The notes beneath the pieces were generated by a model, which was not told the origin of the DNA, ran no database searches, and was given only the letters and a program-made list of their open reading frames with translations. From NCBI RefSeq assembly GCF_910592395.1, contig NC_088317.1, positions 14,510,001 through 14,574,000 of the forward strand: DNA of 64,000 nt, read 5' to 3'. Every line of letters starts with the position of its first letter. Position 1 is the first letter of the stretch. The DNA is from Lineus longissimus. Its lineage: Eukaryota > Nemertea > Pilidiophora > Heteronemertea > Lineidae. Of this stretch, positions 58,447 to 64,000 are shown in pieces. The position numbers and the translations under genes are program-made.

Positions 58447-59160
58447 ATGGCTCTAAAAGAAGAAATGCCAATTCCCAGAATTGTGAGATGTTCACATCGT
58501 TTGTTCCTAGGAAGGCGGCAGTGCGGCATGGTAGCTCTGTTTCTGTGCCTTATCGTTTTTGAATGATGCGGGCTTTGGCTAGGCTTTCTCTCGGTCGGTC
58601 ATCAAGGGACAGTCCACCAGTACAGAATTACCGAATTGTGACGACTACCAGGCTTGGCAACTGGCCGGAGAGCAGCACTTGGTCACGTCACGACAATTAA
58701 AATGTCAAGCGATTAAACCAAACACGTCATAAACAACTCGGCAAATTCTTCAGTGTAAACTTGACGATGCATTGTATATCAAAGCGTATAATCAGTCACC
58801 ATCATGTTGCAAGACGTACCCATTGCTGTACAGCCAATTGACGAATTTCTTCTCTATTTTTCCGCCGTTCTCCAATTTTTTTAATCCCATGCAATTTACA
58901 CGCGAACAGTGACTTCTCAGCGTTGTGTACTCCCGATCCAACAGTACTTGAATATACGATTACAATGCAGGCGGCCTTACTTTCATTTATATTTACAAAG
59001 GACTGACACTTTCGTACGTACGCTGACAAGGCTGATGGAAATGTCTTCGCGATCATAGAGCATGCAGTTAAAACCCTATATCAATAGAAAAATGCCACAA
59101 AACACGTCGTTTTACTGTAAAAGTTTGGTCAACGGTACATCCCACCAAGTGCTAAACTGA
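58447..59160 (+). pseudogene. P-upstream region (module B), unit 4, broken
   Basis: The counterpart of 31869-32571, with several frame breaks (CAATTTACACG, GGACTGACAC). Confidence 0.4.
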
Positions 59161-59984
59161 TATACATGATACAGTAGCCTTCTTATGCACAGGGGAATAT
59201 TTCATTACCTAATGCACTAAGAAGTCATCTCTACCTACTGTTGAAGGAGTGAATGATAGGTGATATGTACACCGTCTTCTTTTATAGTTGAAAGTATGGT
59301 TTGATAAAGGATTTTAAAGACCTCTGCACGCGTTATGATCTCGCAGGCATTTGCCTCATCTAGCATAAAAAGCAACACGCTACTCATACCGATCCACCAT
59401 CGTTGTGCCTATATCCATCCTAGAAAGGAGGAGACTTTAGGACTGATATTCACCGCCGGCATGCACGCTATTGTGTTTACAGAACATTATTAGACCCATT
59501 CCCTAGACGATTAGAGATACATTCTGTTTAAGTCATACTGGCCATGGTTCTGCTGAAAAATTTCGATAATGATTAGAGGATCCATGTAAACAGACTGTGA
59601 TTATTTTTCTGTTAATCAGATATCGATCGAACACTATGAGTGAATGAAAAGAAATCAATATTAGAGACATCATCATCTTACATATCGTCTGAAGAATTTG
59701 TACAAAGTGTGCCAACATAAAGGGGTCTTATCCGGGCCTTTTGCGTGAGGAAGTCAGCTGGTTAAGAAATCGTTAGTCTTGTTTTGTATTTGTCAGTGCT
59801 TCTTAGGTCGAAATTTTAGGTTTTTAGAAGAGTCTTAGTTCAGATCTTCTTCAGATTTGTGAACGCGATATGACATTCGTTCCAAGACTCTTGCAAAATA
59901 TAAACACTATAGTTAAATCTTAACTAAGAATCGTACATGAATCTTGAAAAGGGCAGCGACTCCTGGCCTAGGGTAACCTTCCTT

Positions 59985-60930
59985 TAACACTCGATAACCT
60001 TCCTTTAACACGACGCACTTTGGTCTTGTGTGTCAGTCTGTATAGACTGAAAAGTCTGGGTTTCGTCTTGGAAAGGACCTTTATCAAGAAACTGTACAGC
60101 TGTGAATATAAAGATATCGCGACCGTCCACCAAGATTGCCATAACTTATTTGGATGCGAGATTGACGGAAGTTATAATTTTTTCACGCCACGCCCCACAC
60201 CCGCGATAAGGTATTACAAGAGAGGGTCGCTGCAGCCGGTGGTGTTGTGGCTTCACGATGGATTTCATGAATTACAGTACACATTTCGAACCGGTCCGTT
60301 AACTAACTCACAGCTTGATATTGACCTCTTCTAAAAGGCCTTAATTTTCGAGAAACTCATTTTCTAAAAGGCCTTAATTTTCGAGGAACGCATTTTCAAA
60401 AGCCTAATTATACAAGTAAGTGCAGTGAAAAGATAGGTTCTGGTGGATTTATCATCAAATCGCTTATCTACAGGTTTTACGTATACACCAGCAACACGGG
60501 TAATCTGGTAGTCTGGTGGTGCCCTCACTTTAAAATCGAAGTCTTCCAACTAGTTTGAATCCACATTCAATCGGCCAATGGCAAAATGTCATTGTGATGA
60601 ATGATCGAAAGGGACTCTGGCTGATGGGAATATTATATCTTGTTTTGGAGGAGGTATTTTGCACCTAAATCCTTACGTCATTAAAATTGCCGGAAATTTA
60701 TCAAAATATCAGTGATGTGCTGAAAACACTCCAACCTACAGCAAGTCTACTCCTGGCGCTCATTTAGACACACTATTAAAGTGACCCGTCTTTTTCGCTG
60801 GCTTTGAAACATCGAGTTTAGACGAGAAAAGTTATCTTCTGAGTAACATTTGGTGGGAAATGCCACGTTTGATGGTCAACTGTACCCAAGATCATAAAAA
60901 AACAGTAGTGTATGACTTCAATCCCCCTTA
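59985..60930 (+). pseudogene. Gene P, unit 5 copy (frameshifted)
   Basis: The same truncated start as unit 1 (ACGACGCACTTTGGTCTTG). The open frame 60020-60334 is cut by a 3-bp-scale change at CTCTTCTAAAAGG. The rest matches unit 1, including DRKGLWLMG in another frame. Confidence 0.55.
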
Positions 60931-62139
60931 AATGTCATTTCGTGGTTTCAAACCACATATTATGCGACTACGTTTCGTTGAACTATACGTACATAACGGA
61001 CGTGGATGATTGATGCCAACGAAAAATCTCCAGTCATTCGAAGTTCACTCGAAATTACATTGTATCTCATATATCTTTTATTGGCCGAAACTTTGCTAGT
61101 TTTAACGAGATTTTTCCTCGTATATTGATACTGTGTAGTGGGTTGATGGTCACCTGTAATTAAAGTGCACATACAGATACAAAAGTCAGGTCTGCTCAGT
61201 TAATTGAAGTTGAATGATTTCATATATTATAGATATACCCGCCTATTTTACACGCCGAATAGTACTCTTGGGGGAGCTTCGTGCTCGCTTTGTTACGTGT
61301 AGCAAGAAAATATCTGCCCCACAATACCGCCTTTACATACTTACTCTCAAAATAGTAAGTACTAGCTGGACATTCTTTTTGTCACATATCATTTAACTGA
61401 TGACAAAATGCACTTCAATGATACATCGGATTAGAATCTGTAAATAAATGTTTGAAAGTGATTTTAGGAAGGGAAAAACGCCTCAGCCAGATTTTACATA
61501 GACGCACTGATTTCGCGTACTGTAATGGTAAAGGTTATGTCAATACGCACTTGCTGGTGTCTCTGTCGTCATTTTTACTCTTTCGATTATCAGATCATGT
61601 TTTAGTAGTGCTTCCTTGACATATACCTGCTAAAGATGGACACCCTCTTTTCTAAGGACGTTGGTTTGGCCCAGAAGCGGTATTTCTGATCAATTTCACC
61701 ATTGTAATCATGACGCCTCTTTATTAATGACATCAATTTTTTAGTAACAATGGTGTTTTAATAGAGAGGTATAATTGTATTTGTTAGCACGTGATCCAAA
61801 TACACTTGTGGGGCGAAAAAAGGAGAGTTATATTGCACCGCCATATAGCAATGGTGGCGTGGCGTTACGTGTATGTCAAGACGAGATTGTTTTGAAAGTA
61901 CATGTAGTAAATGTTTTCGAAGAGATATAAAGATTTTTTCGTTGTTTTCTATGATAGGCCTTGAATAGAGACAGGAAAGGATTTTGAGTTTGTAAAGAGG
62001 GTTTAGGGTTTTTATTCCCCTAAAAAAACTCTAAAGGATTGTTAAACTAGATGTATGCTTCAAATGATTATAATGCTGTACGTTTGTGACAATTGGGACG
62101 AAGGTAAAATGGTAATACACCATTGGATAATCCATACAT
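60931..62139. other. Intergenic region P to M, unit 5
   Basis: Conserved, with no supported gene. A deletion at 62030 (AAAACTCTAAAGGATTG) removes about 150 bp found in the other units. Confidence 0.5.
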
Positions 62140-63183
62140 TTACACTGAATTAAACACCTCGAGATATCTATAGACTTCCTCACTCCTTTCTTCATCAATT
62201 TTTCTGACATCAGAAGCAACAGGTAAAATAAAATCTCCATTCCCTGTCATTAAAATTGCTTCATCTATACTTTTCTTATTACTGAGAGAGGTGGGACTTT
62301 GGAATATAACATTAATTTTCTCATAAAATTTCTTTACACGGGCGATTATTCCTTCTGATGGGAAACAGAGAATTTGGAATAAGCTAACATCGTTCATCAT
62401 GCCATTGTGATGAAAGAAAACCAAAAACATATTTCTAAGTTTATAGAGGGCGCTGTGCATTTTACCAACCCGCGATGTATAATATGCTGTACGCGTCAAC
62501 TTCGCCTGCCACTTGGCTGATTTCCCCTTCCCCTTGTGGTAAATCGTAACGGTTACACAACCAGTATATCTCCTGTTCACGGCAATTAGTCTTCCGTCTA
62601 AAGTGATGAAAATAAATGGAGTCTTTAACTCTGGAAAGGCAGATCCATTTGAAAGCATTCCTGTTCCATTACTCCATGTTAACGTGTACAACGTCGATGA
62701 TAATGTTAGTTTCGAAAGAAAACACCTAATAATTATGACATTATGAAAACAGTAAGGATCAATGTGTGCTTTACAACGGTAACATGGATTGCCTTTCGAA
62801 ATTATAATTTGGCCGAATAGATTTCCGCCTAATGCGAAGAGAAACTTGTAAGCATAGACCTTGGGGTGGCCCCTCGGACCAACATGGGCCAGAAGTAACA
62901 ATTTCATTTCATATATTACGTTAAAAATTCCGACATGTTCACTTAAAGCTGAAGTATTTTTCACAAGAAGATAGTCCCCTGTTTCCACTAATCTGTTGTA
63001 AACAAGTATGGATTTCAGTGTTACTCCCGACTCGTCATGAAATTTGTGAATAAATACAATAGAACTCGTCTCATGGTCGTATAAATACGAAAACTTAGTG
63101 CCGAACTCCAATATGGCGGAAGCTGGTGGTTTAAACAATATTTTCATAGAGCGTCTGTAGCTAATGTTTTTCGGTCTTGAATC
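62140..63183 (-). CDS. Gene M exon 2, unit 5 (intact)
   Basis: 347 codons are open with the usual acceptor (CCTTTTTTAG). Very close to unit 1, with differences such as VIYEMKLL, SRVGKM and ELKTPFIFITL (the last shared with unit 3). Confidence 0.7.
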   Translation of the reverse strand, partial: DSRPKNISYRRSMKILFKPPASAILEFGTKFSYLYDHETSSIVFIHKFHDESGVTLKSILVYNRLVETGDYLLVKNTSALSEHVGIFNVIYEMKLLLLAHVGPRGHPKVYAYKFLFALGGNLFGQIIISKGNPCYRCKAHIDPYCFHNVIIIRCFLSKLTLSSTLYTLTWSNGTGMLSNGSAFPELKTPFIFITLDGRLIAVNRRYTGCVTVTIYHKGKGKSAKWQAKLTRTAYYTSRVGKMHSALYKLRNMFLVFFHHNGMMNDVSLFQILCFPSEGIIARVKKFYEKINVIFQSPTSLSNKKSIDEAILMTGNGDFILPVASDVRKIDEERSEEVYRYLEVFNSV

Positions 63184-63807
63184 CTAAAAAAGGAACAGAC
63201 TGGCAATGTCACGCACACTCAGTTTACTCGAATATACTTAGTGCTTGTCTTGTGGGTGCCACTGAGCCTGTTAAACGCGAAGCTGGAAGTAATACGGTAG
63301 TAGCCTACATAAAACAGAACGTCAAGATATCTAGTAGACCTGGCTCAAAGCATTCCACCAGCAGTCATTATAATCGTCCAGGCCCCAAAAGCCGTATATG
63401 TTTCTTTAGTAGCATGTATCTTTGAACTCGATCGACAAGTAGGGGAACCAGCCAGTGACTCGGCCGGAAGTCGAAGCCACGAGTTAAAACATGCTGTCGA
63501 CACGTACCACTGCACCACTGGGGCTCAGTTTTGTTGTAACTTCACTTAGCACGGAGTATTTTGTCCCGATCCCCCCTCCCCCATCGAGTTACTGACTTTG
63601 AAGGCCTACGCCGTTCGTCAAATATTTAAAATGGAAATTGAATTGCGTAAATACGTACAGTGTACTTGATATAGTTTTTAACATTGCCGTTTTGTAGACA
63701 AATGTACAAATGCTGCATATACCAAATTTCAGCAAACTCGTATGCATCATAACAGTTCCTGCTCTTTACGACATTGTGTATCGGCGTAGTCTTCTATTGG
63801 TTATTAC

Positions 63808-64000
63808 CTGAAGTTGATGCATCTGATATCCCATCGTGGTCTTCACCTCCTCCTTCTCCATACACGTTCCCTTCTTTGAGCTGATTTGGCAGATCATTTT
63901 TCCGTATCTTGGCAATGAGTTCACAGTCGCACAACTGATCTTCATCAAACAGAGGAAAAAACACTCGAAGAACGAATCCTGGTTATTATTTTGAAACAGT
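63808..64000 (-). CDS. Gene M exon 1, unit 5 (partial, cut by window end)
   Basis: The donor CTTCAG then GTAATA lies at 63807, phase 0. The hydrophobic segment reads FFLCLMKISCATVNS, with one Thr to Lys change inside it. The 5' part lies outside the window. Confidence 0.55.

Larger units (their letters stand above)
48726..59520 (+). repeat. Array unit 4
   Basis: The fourth copy, about 10.8 kb, includes about 2.3 kb not seen elsewhere (49562-51870). P is truncated, M exon 2 is broken, and module B is complete but carries a fold-back at 58.1 kb. Confidence 0.9.
59521..64000 (+). repeat. Array unit 5 (runs off the window)
   Basis: The fifth copy. Its first 450 bp resemble units 3 and 4, but it carries the 1.05-kb P deletion of units 1 and 2, so it is mosaic. 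Confidence 0.9.

Overview
This is eukaryotic nuclear DNA, probably from a marine invertebrate. There are no operons or Shine-Dalgarno sites, spliceosomal introns with clear GT..AG borders can be read in two gene families, and at least seven kinds of transposable element are present. The Gmr1-like Ty3/Gypsy element (integrase before reverse transcriptase), as I recall first described from deuterostomes, together with BEL/Pao and DIRS-type elements, favours a deuterostome such as an echinoderm, hemichordate or lancelet. Host identity is inference only.

Layout. Positions 1-5002 hold the 3' part of a BEL/Pao LTR retrotransposon (pol and a 1.35-kb 3' LTR). From 5003 to the window end runs a tandem array of one segmental unit, five times (starts at 5003, 16232, 32941, 48726 and 59521; the last runs off the window). 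Without insertions a unit is about 7-10 kb. Each carries (i) a plus-strand gene, called P here, now decayed in every copy; (ii) a convergent minus-strand two-exon gene, called M here, predicted to encode a secreted or membrane-anchored protein of about 430 aa and open in four of five copies; and (iii) a spacer/5' region (module B) with further conserved ORFs. I recognise no named family for M or P. Both carry recurring hydrophobic beta-hairpin-like motifs and an L-F-x-P..L-E-[FY] motif, so they may be diverged paralogues of propeller-like character.

Insertions differ between units. Unit 1 has a structurally complete pogo-like DNA transposon (7524-10720) with a four-exon transposase, and a hAT-like non-autonomous element (13153-14149) whose long inverted ends are built of short tandem repeats. 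Unit 2 has an 8.2-kb head-to-tail concatemer of a tyrosine-recombinase (DIRS-type) retrotransposon and its 279-bp non-autonomous derivative (19992-28229), plus a composite element with identical 443-bp direct repeats (28547-29981). Unit 3 has an (ATC)n microsatellite and a complete but decayed Gmr1-like LTR element (41702-47657). Unit 4 has about 2.3 kb of private sequence and the only broken M exon 2. A fold-back duplication lies near 58.1 kb.

The most unusual parts are the M/P array and the tyrosine-recombinase concatemer, whose junctions form repeated core sites (two inverted 12-bp arms around a 6-bp spacer), including one junction at a pseudo-core inside the recombinase gene.
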